Of a stretch of DNA of 64,000 bases, positions 63,915-64,000 are shown in pieces. Source of the stretch: Ardenticatenaceae bacterium (GTDB lineage Bacteria > Chloroflexota > Anaerolineae > Promineifilales > Promineifilaceae); contig JACKCC010000010.1 of assembly GCA_020634245.1 (NCBI GenBank), forward strand, positions 1 through 64,000. The letters run 5' to 3'. The notes beneath the pieces are model-generated. The model ran no database searches and was not told the DNA's origin. It saw only the letters and a program-made list of their open reading frames with translations. The position numbers and the translations under genes were made by a program. The stretch's first letter is position 1. Each line of letters begins with the position of its first letter.

Positions 63915-64000
63915 GCCTCTAGGATAGGGCAATCGGCGAGACATATTGCCACAGGAAACTGTGGGTTTTTGCGATAAAAACTGTGGTTTAGGGTGAAAAA

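Overview
The window looks like a chromosomal piece of a filamentous or sludge-type Chloroflexota (inference, no marker gene present). The pointers are secreted lipoproteins with Thr/Pro-rich linkers, two CHAT-protease proteins with TPR arrays, a MalT-like LuxR regulator, many very small unannotated proteins and moderately high GC. A perfect 8-bp palindrome, ACGGCCGT, is scattered through genes and gaps about 100 times by my count, where chance predicts about one. It is a genome signature comparable in kind to the cyanobacterial HIP1 octamer.

Layout. 1-9.7 kb (minus strand): a cation P-type ATPase cut by the left edge, then a complete multisubunit Na+/H+ antiporter locus (mrpAB fusion, C, D, E, F, G). 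An IS4/IS701-like element sits between mrpAB and mrpC. 9.9-15.3 kb: glycosyltransferase, ankyrin-repeat protein, an IS1595-type element with an exact 8-bp target duplication, then a fructokinase-transaldolase pair. 15.5-22.4 kb: a membrane-anchored death-like/CHAT/TPR protein, an SLC13-type permease with four RCK_C domains, and an MscS channel. 22.5-28.5 kb: DUF3160 lipoprotein, CapA-like protein, BtrH-like protein and a 49-residue Cys protein. 28.7-34.8 kb: MacB-type ABC transporter with a LolA-like lipoprotein, and an unusual Fe-S membrane protein/ferredoxin/NAD(P)H oxidoreductase fusion. 35.6-37.3 kb: MerR and GyrI-like regulators.

37.4-42.2 kb is the most interesting block. A two-TM protein, a zinc-ribbon protein and a CHAT protease-STAND NTPase-TPR protein form one operon. 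The TPR array consists of almost identical 120-bp units, so it is under recent expansion or homogenisation, as expected for a fast-evolving immune-type sensor. I propose it as a candidate conflict (defence) system in which the CHAT protease is the switch and the two-TM protein a possible membrane effector. This is inference.

42.4-64 kb is all minus strand: cysD-cysNC sulfate activation, a second IS with a frameshifted transposase, a secreted hydrolase, small membrane proteins, a LuxR/MalT-like ATPase regulator with two tiny partner genes, then about 10 kb of small membrane proteins, alpha/beta hydrolases, an orphan receiver domain, a beta-lactamase-like protein, a quinone oxidoreductase and several broken gene remnants. 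A second copy of the regulator's tiny partner lies at the right edge.

Many intergenic gaps carry a different snap-back palindrome (arms of 9-21 bp), which is itself a recurring structural feature. No tRNA, rRNA or CRISPR array was recognised.
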